A stretch of DNA of 64,000 nucleotides from Knoxdaviesia capensis (Eukaryota; Ascomycota; Sordariomycetes; Microascales; Gondwanamycetaceae): positions 5,032,981 to 5,096,980 of the forward strand of contig LNGK01000008.1 in NCBI GenBank assembly GCA_001510575.1. Direction: 5' to 3'. Position numbers and translations under genes: made by a program. The notes under the pieces are model-generated. The model was not told the origin of the DNA and ran no database searches. It saw only the letters and a program-made list of their open reading frames with translations. How positions within the stretch are numbered: the first letter of the stretch is position 1; each line of letters opens with the position of its first letter. Positions 10,222 to 23,015 of the stretch are shown one piece after another.

Positions 10222-11438
10222 TCATCGTTTGCGCACCACCTTGACGCCACTGTTGGTAGTCATCGGCATGTCGCCGTAGTCGGGGTCCATCATCGGGTCG
10301 TCCTCATCGGCCGGCTGCTCGCCATTCTCACCGGCCATCTCAGCGCGCCGCTTGGCCTGCTCCTCCTCCTCCTTCATTTCGATCTCGTCATAGGCGTCCT
10401 TGTTATCGACCCACCGCTCCTGGATATCCGGCACATCCATCAACGACGACTCGTTCCGCATAGCCACCTGCCAAACCGTCTCGTTCGCACCGTCTGCGTT
10501 GCCGAACACGTATCCGCCAGCGCGGTCGATGACGCGCAGCAGGTACATCATGCTCTTCTTGTTCTCGACCGCCAACACCTCGTAGCGCACGAGGCTGTAG
10601 CTGTCGATCATGTTCGCCACCGCTTGGTTCAGGCCGCGAAACTTGTCGCTGCGCAGCGCCGGGCTTTCTTCCTCGAGCGCCGGGAGCAGGTAGTCAAGGT
10701 TGTCGACGTCGGCGTAGTACTGCAGGTCGAACGGCAGCGGATCGTACGTGGATACCTTGTCGATCTTGCTCAACACGTTGATTTGCGGAAGGTCCATCTG
10801 CAGCATTGCGCGCAGGGAGAGGAGGATGTTCGAGATATACAGTGATGGTTGGGTCAGGCAAATGCTGTCGGAGAGGTGGACGACGACAAGCTGAAACAAA
10901 AGAAAGCCGGGTTAGCAGCATGTCGAGAATTCCGCTGTCTCAAACATCAATGTGTGTCTTACCCTATAACCCATCTTTTGTAGTTTCATAAAGATGTTGC
11001 GCAACGAGTTGTGGTGGGTATACAGCTCGACCTGGCCGGGACAGTCAAACAGAACATAGTCGTCGCCGAGCTCCTTCAGGCCCTCCTCTAGCCAATCGAA
11101 GTTGGCTTCCAGCTCCTCCATGGCATACAACATGCCGCCGTTCGGGCCGAGGTTGTCTTCGGTCATTACATCTTCGAGCTTGACGAGGTTGCGGATATCG
11201 ACGGCGCACGGGTAGTTTTGGTGGTCGTTCGCGGGGTCCAGGTTCACCACCGAGCTGGGACGGCCGATGGCGCCAAGGAACTGGTGCACTACATAATGTA
11301 TGAGGTTAGCACTTCACAGTCAGAAGCAGCAGCATCTTTAGACCATAGCCAAAGAAACCAAGATGTCCACTTACTACCATCGCAAAACGTGCTTTTCCCA
11401 GCTCCGGGACTGCCTAGAACAAGTTGGCCAAAGGGCAT
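10222..11438 (-). CDS. GPN2: GPN-loop GTPase 2
   Basis: Three exons: 11438-11378, 11288-10963, 10890-10222. The first exon encodes MPFGQLVLGSPGAGKSTFCD with the P-loop GSPGAGKST. The second has VNLDPAND, the Gly-Pro-Asn signature in DNLGPNGGM, and the Walker B/G3 motif DCPGQVELYTHH. The third has LVVVHLSDS, the G4-like LSKIDKV and a charged C-terminus ending near DYGDMPM and KVVRKR. GPN2 proteins work with GPN1/GPN3 in cytoplasmic assembly and nuclear import of RNA polymerase II and III. The V(H)QFLG opening, the spacing and about 351 aa length favour GPN2 over GPN1 (longer) or GPN3. Donor GTAGTA of the first intron is weak but the phase is right; the second is GTAAGA. The start ATG lies 1.0 kb from the NTE1 start in divergent orientation. 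Confidence 0.93.
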
Positions 11439-12475
11439 TGTGAAGCAATTCAAGCAACCATGGACCTTGGATCTGTTTTCAAGTTCGTGACTCTTGTGAT
11501 TCTTTCAAGTTTCAGGAAGGAGAAGAGAGGAGAAGTATATCGTTGCAATGATAGAAAGAGTCAAGAAAAGAAATAAACACAGCACCAGCTTTCCAAAGCT
11601 TCTGCTTTTTTTTGGCTTCAGAAGCTTCTGGATCAGTGGGCATTTTTCAAGGCGGGGCTGCCACGCTAGGGTCTAACCCACCCTCTCACTGGTAACCCTC
11701 AACCCTGACATCACTCTGATGATTAAGTTTAACCCTCCAGACCGGCGTCATGGGGCAAACTCACCGAAATCCCGGATCACACACAACGTCAATCAAAGCC
11801 GGGAATGGAAATTGCAGAATCGTTCACTTTATCGTGAACCTTCAGCCAATTGCGGCTCCTATATCGGACACACTTCCCATGCCTCTTTTTTTTTTTTTTT
11901 TCCTCCCTTCGATCACATGGGAGACTGAACTCTCCACCCATAACCCGCATTTGTGCATATACTGCTTCAGGCAATACCAGTGCTTGTGTTCTTTTGGCCC
12001 ACACGATGTTCCACTGTATTTGATTTCTGCCTTGCAAAAAAAAAAAAAAGGCAAGCTTCGTTTTTCTTCTTCCTTCATTTCTCCTCATCTCCCTGGTTAT
12101 TTTGTCTCTCATTTTTCCCTCTTCGCTTCACACTCCGAGAACGCGTTCATTCTAGCTTCTCCCTTCTTCCCTCTCCTTCTCCTCTCTTGTATGACCCTAT
12201 GTGTGAGTTTTGTTTACCATCTCTCTGATCACATGACGGCTCGGACGAAGCTTCGTGATGTGTTTGTTTTGAACAGTGTGAGTGTGAGAGTGTGTGAAAC
12301 TGACCGCTCTTCATCCAAACGCCGTAAAGCAAACGAAAGCCCATAATGCGAATCTTCTCTCTCTCTTTCGTACCTGGACCAAAATCCACCATTTGTTTCC
12401 AACCTTACCTACATCACCCGAGTCGATAGTCCTCCATATCTCTCCCCGCACCAGAAGCATAAGCGTAAGCCAGCT
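11439..12475. promoter_or_regulatory. Divergent promoter region GPN2 / NTE1
   Basis: About 1.04 kb. The right part (about 11880-12400) is pyrimidine-rich on the plus strand with a T tract at about 11886-11901 and an A tract near 12037-12049, fitting an NTE1 leader. A perfect inverted pair AGAAGCTT..CAGAAGCTTCT occurs around 11595-11630. An open frame of 198 codons here is explained by composition (few stops in C/T-rich DNA) and is not called. Confidence 0.55.
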
Positions 12476-15400
12476 ATGTCGGGGTCCCTCACCGGCCTCG
12501 CCGCCGGAACTGCTTCAATAGCTTCAGCCGCTTCTTCGGTCTTGACTTCAGCATCTACAGCTATTGTAGATGCCACCGAGAATGCGTCCCGCGAAGCTTC
12601 AACCAAGGCGGCGCAGTCGTCGTCGTCGTGGCTCGGCCTCTTTGGCTGGTCTTTGCTGTTCGTGCTTCAGTCGGTGACCGCCATTGTGTACCAGTGCATT
12701 CGCTTTGTCACAATCACCATCCCCAGTTTGGTGTACGCCTTGTTTTTGACGAGATGGACGGTTACTATGAATGCTGCCACTCTGTAAGCTTTATCCTCAA
12801 ACAGCTCTTCTATCCATAGCCTCAGACTACTAACATGTCTCCCACAGCATCCTCATCCTGGTGGTCACACTTGTCCTAGTAGTCTGGGACTTGAAACACC
12901 GCGTATTGAACAAGTACTCGCGTCTACCCCCCGAGCCGCAAAGAAAGCAACCAGACGTCGATCTGTTCCCGGATACCCATGGCGAGGAGGTCAAATCAGG
13001 CATCTCCAGCTATCTTGATGAGTTCCTCAGCGCCATCAAGATATTTGGATACATGGAACGGCCAGTGTTTCATGAGCTCACCCGTAGCATGCAAACAAAG
13101 AAGCTGATTGCTGGTGAAACCTTCAACTTGGAAGAGGAGAAGGGTTTCTGCATCGTTGTCGATGGCCACGTCGAGATCTTTGTTAAGTCTGGGCCACGAG
13201 CCTCGCACGTGTCTGATCATCCCGATGCACCATCGTTTAGTGACGACGATGATGAAGAGGATCGTTGCGATTCTGCTGAGGACGACAATGCCGGCTTCGA
13301 AAGCGAGCTTCCCCGTCGCCGCCAGCGGTACCAGCTTCTTACCGAGGTCCGAAACGGAGCTCCCATGTCGTCTCTGTTCACCATCATGTCCCTCTTTACG
13401 GAAGGCATATCACTGCAGGCAACCGGAGACTCTCCAGTAGATGTCACTCCCCGATCCCGTTCAAGAGGCCAGAATGGACGTGCAACTCTGCCCCGTGGTC
13501 CGTCCTTCCGCCCGTCGATCTTCTCAGCCGTCTCGGTCCCGGGGAGTCCGCGATACAGTGGCACCGCTTCCATCGGGGATACAGACCAACGTCGGGATTC
13601 CTCCCCAACTGCTCCGACTGGTCGACTCCCTGTCGTTCCTGCGATGGATCTCAACGCTCCTGTTGACGGTCCCACTAATAAGTCTCGCCCAAGAACGACT
13701 CACCGGTCGTCATCGGTGTCTGCACATCCTGATATAATAGCCCGGGCTACCGTTGACACCACCATTGCCATCATCCCCGCCAGTGCCTTCCGCCGCCTCA
13801 TCAAGGTGTATCCCAAAGCTACCTCTCATATCGTTCACGTAATCCTGTCCAGATTCCAGCGTGTCACCCTTGCCACCGCTTACAACTACCTCGGTCTCTG
13901 GGGTGAGGTCATGCAAACCGAGAAGAGCATGATCAGTCACACGTACTGCCACCTACCCAACCTTTTACGTGGCGATGCTCTCGACCGGCTAAAAGAGAAG
14001 TTCAACCGTGAGCGCGAGAGCATTGATGAAGACGACGTATCTAAGGGTATTGCACTTCACAATGCTGTTGGTGCTCGCGGACGTACTGCCAGCACCAGTC
14101 TGCATCGGGAAGCCGTCCTCCAGGCGATGTCCAAGCATGGTCCAATTTCATCCATAGTACCGCGCGGAGAGCGTGGCGGCTTTGATTCCCCCAGTCCCGG
14201 AGATCTGCTGGGTAACTCGCAACTTAATCGGTCTCCATCGTTGAAAACCTGGGATGTCAACCGAGGGCCTGATCCCCTGCCGCCATCGTTCCGCCGAGAT
14301 CATATCCGGCCTTCAGGTATCGATGATGACTTGCTCAACGTGCAAATGCCGTCCACGTCGACTGCATTGATCGATCCCCGCGAGTCTGCGAAAGAAGATA
14401 ACGTGTTCCGTGCGTCGATCCTTGAGTGTATGTTGAAAGTTCTCGGTCTGGGCGAGGGCGGCGGTCAGGCACTTGGAGATGACTCCGTTGAGGCGTCCCC
14501 GAGATTCACGCCCATGGAACACCGCAGATCCCGGCCGTCATTTGGCAATAATGCATTTGGCCAGATGGGCCCATTTGACTCGGCACCCAGCCTGGACGCT
14601 GATACTGAGTCTCTCACCTCACAGGGCCTTCCTGTGAACCAATTTCCCAGTGCCCGTTCGCTTGCCCAGGACATGAAGAGTGAAGTTGAGATTGTCTTCT
14701 TCCCGAAGGGTTCGGTCCTGGTCGAGCAAGGCGAGCACTGCCCCGGCCTATACTATGTGATCGACGGCTTCCTCGATATCGGCGCTATTGATACTGATAG
14801 CAATGCCGGAAGCGGGCCGGGTTCGGGACGTCACTCCTTCCCCGGCGCTGATGCCGACGACGGAATCTTGGGCAGCAAAGATGCCGATTCTCATTGGGCA
14901 TCAGCCCCCGGTACCTACAAACGAGCGAAGGGCACACGGCGGAGTGTTGCCCTCGTTAAACCTGGTGGCCTCGCCGGGTACGCCGGTACCGTGACCTCCT
15001 ATCGATCATACACCGACGTGGTGGCTAAAACCGATGTTTACATTGGGTTCCTCCCCCGAGCCTCACTAGAGCGTATTGTCGACCGTCACCCCATTGTGCT
15101 CCTCACCATGGCCAAGCGCCTGACGAACCTCCTTCCCCGGCTGATCCTTCACATCGACTTTGCGCTCGAATGGGTCCATGTCAGCGCCGGCCAAGTGCTC
15201 TTCCACCAATCCGAAGACAGCGAGGCAATCTACCTCGTCTTGAACGGGCGGCTCCGGCTCGTACAGGACAGCAAGGATGGTGGGCTGCAGGTACGCGCCG
15301 AGTACGGTCAGGGTGAGAGTGTGGGTGAGCTGGAAGTGATGACGGAGTCGACGCGTCCAGGCACATTGCATGCCATCCGCGATACCGAGCTGGTCAAGTT

Positions 15401-17425
15401 CCCGCGCACGCTGTTCAACAGTCTTGCGCACGAGCACCCGAATATAACCATCAAGATCTCGAAGATCATTGCGTCACGGATGCGCGCGCTGCTGGAAAGC
15501 CATGCGGGCGGCGCCATCATCCCCACCGATGCAGGTGTTTCCAGCGCCGCGGTGCAGCCCCACGGCCACTCAACGACAAACCTACGCACTGTGGCAATTC
15601 TCCCCGTCACCAATGGTGTCCCTGTTGTTGACTTCTCAAACCGGCTCCTCCTCGCGCTCGCTCAGGTGGGCGTGCCAAACGGCGCCAGATCACTCAACCA
15701 GGCGGCTATCCTCAACCACTTGGGCAAGAACGCGTTCAACAAGATCGGAAAGCTCAAGTTGTCGCAGTACCTGGCTGATCTTGAAGAGAAGTATGGACTC
15801 GTTGTCTACGTTGCCGGTATGTATTTCTGTCCCCATTTTCTTTCTCTCGCCTCTCCGTGCTTTTTCAAATACACCTGAATGATGAGACGAACCATTTGCC
15901 TGAGGCCTATCAAGCCGCTGAAGGTCAAATTACTCTAATTTTTTCCTGATTCCTGTTGTGTATTTGATTTTCTTTTTATCAACCCTGAAATTATATCTCC
16001 CCTTTTTGATGTGACCAGCTATACTGATGCCGAAGTTCAACTTCGTCTTCCACAGATACCAACGTCAATTCCCCCTGGACGCAAACGTGCATCACCCAGG
16101 CAGACAGCATTCTTCTTGTTGCCCTCGCCGACGCATCTCCAGCCATCGGCGAGTACGAGCGGTTTATGCTGGGAATGAAATCTACAGCCCGCAAGACTTT
16201 GATCTTGCTTCACTCAGACCGCTTTTCCCCGTCCGGCCTGACGCGAGCGTGGCTACGAAACCGTATGTGGGTCAACGGCGGCCATTTCCACATGCAGATG
16301 GATCTCGGAACACGGTCCCTGCCCACAAATCCGCTCATGCGTCGCCTGGGCCCCTTGTTAATGCAGCGCGTGCAGACTTGGCAGGCGGAACTCCAAAAGA
16401 TCACCGCTCGAGATGTCCCGCGCCGGGCCGTGTATGTTTCGGAAGCTCCATTCAAAGGAGACTTTCAGCGTTTGGCGCGCAGCCTGTGTGGCAAGTCGGT
16501 TGGACTTGTCCTTGGTGGTGGTGGAGCCCGTGGTATTGCCCATATTGGTGTGATCCGGGCACTTGAAGAGGCGGGAGTCCCCATTGACATCATCGGTGGC
16601 ACTTCTGCTGGAGCTTTCTTTGGTGGACTATACGCGCGGCATTACGATCTTGTGCCGGTTCTTGGGCTTGGCAAGAAGTTCTCGGGTCGTATGGCCAGCG
16701 CATGGCGGTTCGTGGTGGACATGACCTACCCGACTTCGTCATATATGACCGGTCACATGTTCAACCGTGGTATCTTCAAAGCCTATGGTGATGCACAGAT
16801 CGAAGACTTCTGGCTTCCGTACTACTGCAACACAACCAACATCAGCCGGAGCCGGGCCGACTACCATACCAGCGGGTACGCATGGCGCTACATCCGCGCG
16901 TCAATGTCTCTAGCGGGCCTGTTGCCGCCACTGTGTGACGAGGGCAGCATGCTCGTTGACGGCGGCTACGTGGACAACCTAACCGTCGCCCACATGAAAT
17001 CGCTCGGTGCGGACATGGTGTTCGCAGTCGATGTGGGCGCAGAGGACGACGACACGCCGCAGACGTACGGCGACTCGCTCTCGGGAGTATGGGCGTTTTT
17101 CAACCGCTGGAACCCGTTCTCGACGTACCCGAACCCGCCGACGCTCGCGGAAATCCAGGCGCGGCTGGCCTATGTGTCCAGCGTCGATGCGCTCGAGCGC
17201 GCGAAAACCATTCCCGGGTGCGTGTACATGCGGCCGCCGATTGACGATTTCGAAACGCTGGAGTTCAACAAGTTCGATGAGATCTACATGACCGGGTACC
17301 GCTACGGCATGTCTGTGCTGGCGGATTTGCGCGAACAGGGCCGGCTGCCCGGTACTGCGGAGGAGGAGGCTGAGGCGAAACGGGGGGTGAGGCGGACGAT
17401 GGCGCCGAGACGCGCGAGCATTTAA
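12476..17425 (+). CDS. NTE1: Lysophospholipase NTE1 (neuropathy target esterase family)
   Basis: Three exons (12476-12783, 12848-15816, 16056-17425) give 1548 aa, the usual NTE1 size. The N-terminus has two membrane segments (about residues 55-95 and 103-118). Three cyclic-nucleotide-binding-like domains follow: the first interrupted by acidic and Ser-rich inserts, the second at [20 protein letters not shown], the third at [20 protein letters not shown]. Exon 3 holds the patatin domain: oxyanion loop LGGGGARG (about residues 1245-1252), nucleophile GTSAG (Ser about 1276) and the catalytic Asp in DGGYVDN (about 1394). It deacylates phosphatidylcholine and lysophosphatidylcholine at the ER membrane and so controls phospholipid turnover. 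Intron 1 has donor GTAAGC. Intron 2 is long (239 nt) with donor GTATGT; acceptor 16055 was chosen because it gives [14 protein letters not shown], which matches the family. Confidence 0.96.
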
Positions 17426-17749
17426 TGACAATTTGGGCTATCGTACACAGATCGTTTTACGCTGAGATACCCTTTTACACAAGCTACGAGATATATCATG
17501 ATGTTATGAACAGAAAGAAATAGAGACTCACGTATGACGACAAGGCATTTGATTTAGATATGTGGAACCCCCTCAACTTCTCCAGCATTGGATCTGGTCT
17601 TTCATTTGATCTGATCGCTTCAGATACCAGCTTGGAGTTATGAACCGTTGTATATACCAAATATGACGTAGTCTATGATGTGCTTGGCTTGCTGAAAGAC
17701 ATGTGATGTAGATGGATGCATGAGAACTCCCCAATGATGCAAACCTCGC
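17426..17749. other. Short intergenic, convergent 3' ends
   Basis: 324 bp between the convergent NTE1 and decarboxylase genes; only 3' UTR is expected. Nothing else is seen. Confidence 0.6.
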
Positions 17750-19339
17750 TTACGCGGCATCAACTCCGCGGGCTTCTTCGGCGACAGTGACGATCTCGTT
17801 GAAAGCATTGATAATGTGCTTTTCTTCGGTGGTGGCCACTCCGGTCGACACGCGAATGGCATATTTACCATCCACAAGCGTGCTGGTCAGGTAGATGTTG
17901 CCACGCGAGTTGATAGTCTCGTAGACATTGCGATTAAGCTCGTTCGCAGAGTCGGCCGGCGCACCGGGCTTCGGGACCACGCGGAACACAACGAGGGCAA
18001 ACCGCGGGTTCACCGTCATCTCGAACAAGTCGGGCCGCGACTGCAGCAGCTCGCCCATCTTCTCCGCCAGCGAAATGCCCTTGCGCAAGTGGGCGCGCAG
18101 CCCATCCAGGCCAAACGAGCGGAAGACGAACCACAGCTTCAAGCTGCGGAAGCGGCGGCCGAGCGGGATCTGCCAGTCGCGGTAGTCGGTGACCAGGCTG
18201 GCATCGGAAAACTCGTTGCGCAGGTACTGCGGGTTGACCGAGAGCGCGTCGACCAGCCAGGCGCGGTCGCGCACGAACAGCGCCGAGCAGTCGAAGTTGA
18301 CCATCAGCCACTTGTGCGGGTTGAAGTTGAACGAGTGGAAGCGCGCCAGGTGCGGCGTGTCGTGCTGGTACTCCGGGAGCAGCAGCGCCGAGCCGGCGTG
18401 CGCGGCGTCGACGTGCACCCACACGGACCCGGGCTTGGCGGCGGCGGTCTGGGCCTCGGCGTCCCGCGCCAGCGCATCGCCAATGTCCGCGAAGTCGTCG
18501 ACCGCGCACACGTCCGTCGAGCCATACGTGGCCGTCAGGTAGAATGGCTCCAGGCCGCGCGCACGCAGCTGCGCCAGGGTCTCGGTGAGGGCGGCGCCGC
18601 GCAGCGCAAAGTTGTCTTCGGCGCGCACCGGCGCCGTGACGAACCGCACGCCGAGGATGCGCGCGGCCTTCTTGGTGCTGCTGTGCGCCATGGCACCGCC
18701 CAACGCCACCAGCCGGCCCCGCAGCTCGGCCTCGGCGTCCTCGCGGTCCGGGTCGTCGAGCGGGATATGCGCCAGCCGCTCGCGCAGGAACTTGTCACGC
18801 GCGGCCACCATGACCGTCAGGATGGCCTCGCTGGCCGACCCGTGGATCACACCGCCGCCGCGGGTCGGACCGCTGGACAGGTAGCACTCCGGCATGGCCA
18901 TGGCGCGCGCCAGCCAGTCCATCACCACGGTCTCGAGCTCGGTCACCGCCGGCGAGCAGATCCAGTTGAAGTGTGCGCCGTTGAAGGCGTTCGAGTACAT
19001 GTCGGCCAGCATGGCGGGGAAGCTGGCGTTGCAGGGGAAGAAGGCCATGAAGTTGGGCGACTGCCAGTGCGTGATGCCCGGCAGGATCAGCCGTTGGATG
19101 TCAGCGCGGATGGCGTCAATCGGCTCGGGGGCGTCCGGCGCTGTCGCCGGGAGCTGAGGCCGGAGATAGCCGGGTGTCACGGATGACAACACCCGGCGAG
19201 ATTCCAGAGATTCATAGTATGCGGCCACTAAGGGAGTGTTTTTGTCTTAGTGGATGGATAGCATGGCACAGCATGACAAAGGAAACTCACCATCTTCGAT
19301 TGTAGCCGCCGCCGCTTCACGGAACTGATTGGCGTCCAT
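17750..19339 (-). CDS. Aromatic-L-amino-acid decarboxylase (PLP group II)
   Basis: Two exons (19339-19291 and 19227-17750; donor GTGAGT, acceptor TTAG) give 508 aa. The N-terminal small exon encodes MDANQFREAAAATIEDV, the usual start of AADC proteins. Conserved parts follow: PGYLRPQLP, GITHWQSPNFMAFFP, the dimer loop SPAVTELETVVMDWLA, VHVDAAHAGSALLLPEYQ (PLP pyridine Asp about residue 289), and FNFNPHKWLMVNFDCSA with the PLP lysine at about residue 322. The family removes the carboxyl group of tyrosine, DOPA, tryptophan or 5-hydroxytryptophan to give amines. Which substrate is used cannot be read from sequence alone. The gene is very GC-rich at third positions. No secondary-metabolism partner genes lie beside it, so it is not part of an obvious cluster in this window. 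Glutamate decarboxylase is excluded by the motif context. Confidence 0.93.
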
Positions 19340-20709
19340 GGTGGGATATCTAGTGGGATGTTGCGGGGTTGCGCCGATATTCGGGGTCGATCCAGTGTTA
19401 GTGTGGTCTTAGAAGATGAGTTCGAGCGCAAAGGTTCAGCAAAGCAAATCCGAAAACCGAGAAATGCAGAGGCCGAAAGATACAGAGGAGAGAGATATCA
19501 CAGACATTCAATGCCAGGAATGAGAAGAGGATATGAAAAAGGTAAAGGTTGGCGACTATCGGGGTTTTATATGTTGCGGGGATGCGATCTTAATACTAGC
19601 TACCCGCGAACCCTTGGCAACCTTCTAGAAGCATGCGCTAAGTGCAGGAACGCCCCTTGGGCCGTACCTGTCCTGAGAATTTTCTGTGCTCTTTTCGCCA
19701 TTAGGGTTTGGGTTCGGTAACCTCATCAGCACGACATCCAGACCCGAGGTTCAAATAGTTCTAGAAGGCAGTCATGGAAAGCAGAAGCTGGAGACTGTAG
19801 TTACGTCGACTTCTTGGGGGTTTGTTCCTCATTTTTGAGTACTCAAAGTGAGTGATGCTGCTAAATACGCCCAACATTATGTCGATATCCTGCGCAGTTT
19901 CGGAGTGGCTTCAGTCTCGTTATCTGTTGATGTGACGTGCCAAAAACAGGGTCGATAGAGGCAGTGAGAGAGCCCTACAGTCTTGGCTGTGTCCCTGTTC
20001 CCGTCTTTCTGTTCGAGGTTACACTACGTCATCCACTGATTCATGCACTGGTTTGACTGGGACTGGATCACTTGCATCACAACAAAACGTTCAATCTCGG
20101 GAGAAGCTGTCCCCCATCTTATTCGTTGGCCCCCCACACACAGAGTCTTGCTTGATATGCTTTCACGGAATACTGACGCAGGTACGCAAGACACTGAGTT
20201 TAGACACATTCAACACGACTTCGATCAACAGGCCTTCATCCGACAAAACTCCCCCACTCGATCGATAATCCAATACTGCAGCCCGTGACCACCCCTAACA
20301 ATAATCCCATTCATACCCAGGACTGGCGTTTCTTCTGGCACATATCATCACTGTCCTTCTGGCCATCTCCGCCTAGGCCCCTCTATCCAACAATAAAAGG
20401 AGAGAAAGGTATTAAACCACGGTCAGAAAGAAATAGGAAATGCTGCATTACCACCTGACATTATCCACCCAAGGTATGTTCTCCTGGCGCCTCTGACGCA
20501 GTATTAACTGAGAGCCACAACGTGAGCAGCTATAATACAAATATAGACAAAGAAGCAAAAAGGGCCCCAATACGGCCAGTACAGGCTCAACATGGGAATA
20601 AAAAAATAAAAAAAACCTTGAAACTAAACAATTGACGACGCTGATGCAAGTAGGTTGTAAACGAGTATAATCCAAAAAAAGAGAGAGCGAAAAGAGAAAA
20701 AGAGACCGG
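19340..20709. other. Intergenic between decarboxylase promoter and TM9 gene 3' end
   Basis: About 1.37 kb: promoter and leader of the decarboxylase and 3' UTR of the TM9 gene. A/T-rich tracts lie near 20570-20700. No gene-like open frame is present. Confidence 0.55.
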
Positions 20710-20728
20710 CTAGTCCACTTTGATAGCA
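20710..20728 (-). other. 19-nt terminal micro-exon of the TM9 gene
   Basis: Minus-strand bases after acceptor AAAAG at 20729 read T GCT ATC AAA GTG GAC TAG. Joined in phase to TAT GG of the previous exon they give Y-G-A-I-K-V-D-stop. The intron is 97 nt (20729-20825). Most gene finders would miss this and end the protein at the intron's own TAA. Confidence 0.85.
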
Positions 20729-23015
20729 CTTTTGGAGAGAACATCCGGGTTAGTATTTAAAGACTGCTACGGTATCCCGAGTAAAAAAGAAAAGAAATCA
20801 TCAGGAATATAGGAGAACAGCTTACCCATAGATGCGGCGCACAAACGCATACGCGCTGAGGAACCCAATGGTACCCGTCAACAGACCGTAAACGCAGCAC
20901 GCCATGAAGCTATAGCTGAAGAAGAGCAGCGTGCTCACCACGCCGCTGATGTGCAGCTTAAAGAAGTAAAACCATCCGCAGTAGGCAAACACCCACACTG
21001 CGCTGCTGCCACCAACCAGGAACGCCTGCCACCACCAGCGGTGGTTCTCAGAGCACAGCTGCATGTACACGGCTACCACCGACACCTCGGCAATCGTCAC
21101 GATCAGGATCGACGACGACACGGCCGCAAAGCCAAACATGTAGTAGAACCCGCTCTTGTCCTGCCACAGCGACCGGAACACGAACAGCAACTCAATAAAG
21201 ATGACGGCAAAGGGAATCAGGCCGGCCAGGAGCACTCCCTGGGCACTACGCAGGTACCACGACTGCACCGGGATCTGTCGCGCAATCGTCGCCGTCTTCG
21301 TCGGATGTTCCCACGCCCCGCCCTTCACGTAGCCGTACCAGGAACCGACATACACCAGCGGAGTCTGGATACAGAGCCACAGTGCTAGGATGCCAATCAG
21401 GGTGCCAAACGGAATCGCCGTGCTGGACGCGTTGGCCCACACAAACAAGTTCAGCATGAAAACGGCAATGAACAAAAGTCCGGGGATCAGGACCGCCGTG
21501 ACGAGAGCGTTGCGTTGCCAGTCGCGGCCGTCGAAGGTGCGGAACACTCGAGCCGAGAAGTATCCCGAGAAGATACCATTGAACACGAACAGGCCAACAC
21601 CAACACTCATAAATCCGCCACGGAAGCTAGGGTTGAGAATTCCCAGTGCGCTCAAAAGCACCAGGCCGAGGGCCATCAGGAACAGTTGCATTCCCGAGCC
21701 AACAAGCGGCGCGAGCAGATAGCCTTGCTCAGGTTTGCGGAACACGTCAGCGTGAAGCAACTTCCAGCCCGTGACATCCTCGATCGCCTCGTCATCTGAG
21801 TCACCAGAGGCGTCCCTAGTGGACGGGAGTTCCTGGCCCAGGAGGCCAGGTGCGGTTGAGCTTGACGAGAGCATCTTCTTGTAATGCTTCTCGCCACCAC
21901 TCTTCCGCTTCAACTTGCCCTCCTCACCACCGTGGTCCTTGTGGTCCTTGTAGCCCTTGATATCGGCGCGCACCGTCTTGGCGAAAATGACAAGGACAAT
22001 AGCCGTCAGCATGCCACAGATTATCAGGGAGTTGATAATGGCAAGCCAGTGGATCTTGGATCCGTCCTCCTGGTCAACAAAGTACAGGTCCCAGCGGTGG
22101 TCCCACTCGATCCCGTTGTCCTCACGGAAGTAGGCCGAGTAGGTGTAGGGGATGGTCATAGTTTCAAGGTCGCTGTCGGCAGTACCGCTCGAGATACCGT
22201 TGGCCTCGCCGGCCGATGACGTATTGGCGTGCATGACGAGTTCGAATCCGGGGGCGGCAGTCTTGCTTTCGATGGGGCATCCATCTTCGTCGCGTGGGGC
22301 GCCGATATCAACGCTCTTCGCGTACACCTCAAAGCCGACCACGACCTTTTCGCCCCGGTCTCCGGCACGACCGGCGGCTCTGCGGTATCGAATGACAATA
22401 GTATGGTGGTTGTTGATGTAGTATCGGGGCCGTTGCGCGGAATAATCGGTTGAACCAAGCTTGAACCCGGCTGCGTAGTACTTGCGGGACTTGTCGACGG
22501 TGACAAAGCTCGTGGCACCGGGAAGGTTGTCAACGATCCATTCAACGACGTAACCGTCACGTACAAGATCCCGTGCGCGTTTGAGCTGGTCCTTCGAGAT
22601 TTCCTGGTTGCACAGAACCTTGCATTTCTGGTCGGTTCCCATAGCTAGCTCGATATCGGAGGTTTTGATCCGGTCGCCCCGGAGGACTTCTCCCAGGTTC
22701 AGGGAGATGCTTTCACCGCTGAGAAAGCTTCCGTACGATTTTCCGGTGGGTGGGCATACAAAGGGGAGATCGTAGTAGGCATATTGTAGCTGCGTGCTGT
22801 CGGAGTAAACCTTGTTGACAAAGACAGGTATTTGTTGGTTATCACGGTAGCTTTTTATCGACCACCCTATGGTTCGAACAACACGGTGGTATAATTAGCA
22901 ACAGTACAGCAGAGTAGAATACCGCGTAACCGGGAAAAGACCAACCAGGTATGTAAAAGGCATCTGTCGGGCATGCCAGCAAGGCAGTGGCCACAGCTAG
23001 AAGAGACTTGCGCAT
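20710..23015 (-). CDS. Transmembrane 9 superfamily (EMP70) protein
   Basis: Three exons (23015-22946, 22866-20826, 20728-20710) give 709 aa. Exon 1 encodes a cleavable signal peptide and the start of the hallmark FYIPGWSIKSYRDNQQIPV sequence, completed by exon 2. The lumenal domain has VNKVYSDSTQLQYAYYDLPF and FVCPPTGKSYG. Nine membrane segments follow a Lys-rich cytosolic loop, with HADVFRKPEQGYLLAPLVGSG and FTYCGWFYFF-like sequence near the end. TM9 proteins sit in Golgi/endosome membranes and are tied to sorting of membrane proteins with Gly-rich segments. Exon 2 would stop after RRIYG, but a donor GTAAGC there joins to a 19-nt exon, giving the tail RRIYGAIKVD, the family's COPI-binding KxD ending. 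Donor GTTGGT of intron 1 is weak. Closest subgroup (TM9SF2/4-like) is inferred. Confidence 0.93.

Noticed and set aside
11750..12346. 198-codon plus-strand frame before NTE1
   Set aside because: Pyrimidine-rich leader DNA with Phe and Ser runs from T tracts; no domain, and it lies just ahead of the true NTE1 start.
17816..19186. 456-codon plus-strand frame opposite the decarboxylase
   Set aside because: Antisense shadow of a very GC-rich coding exon; Arg/Gly/His-rich with no protein-like motifs.
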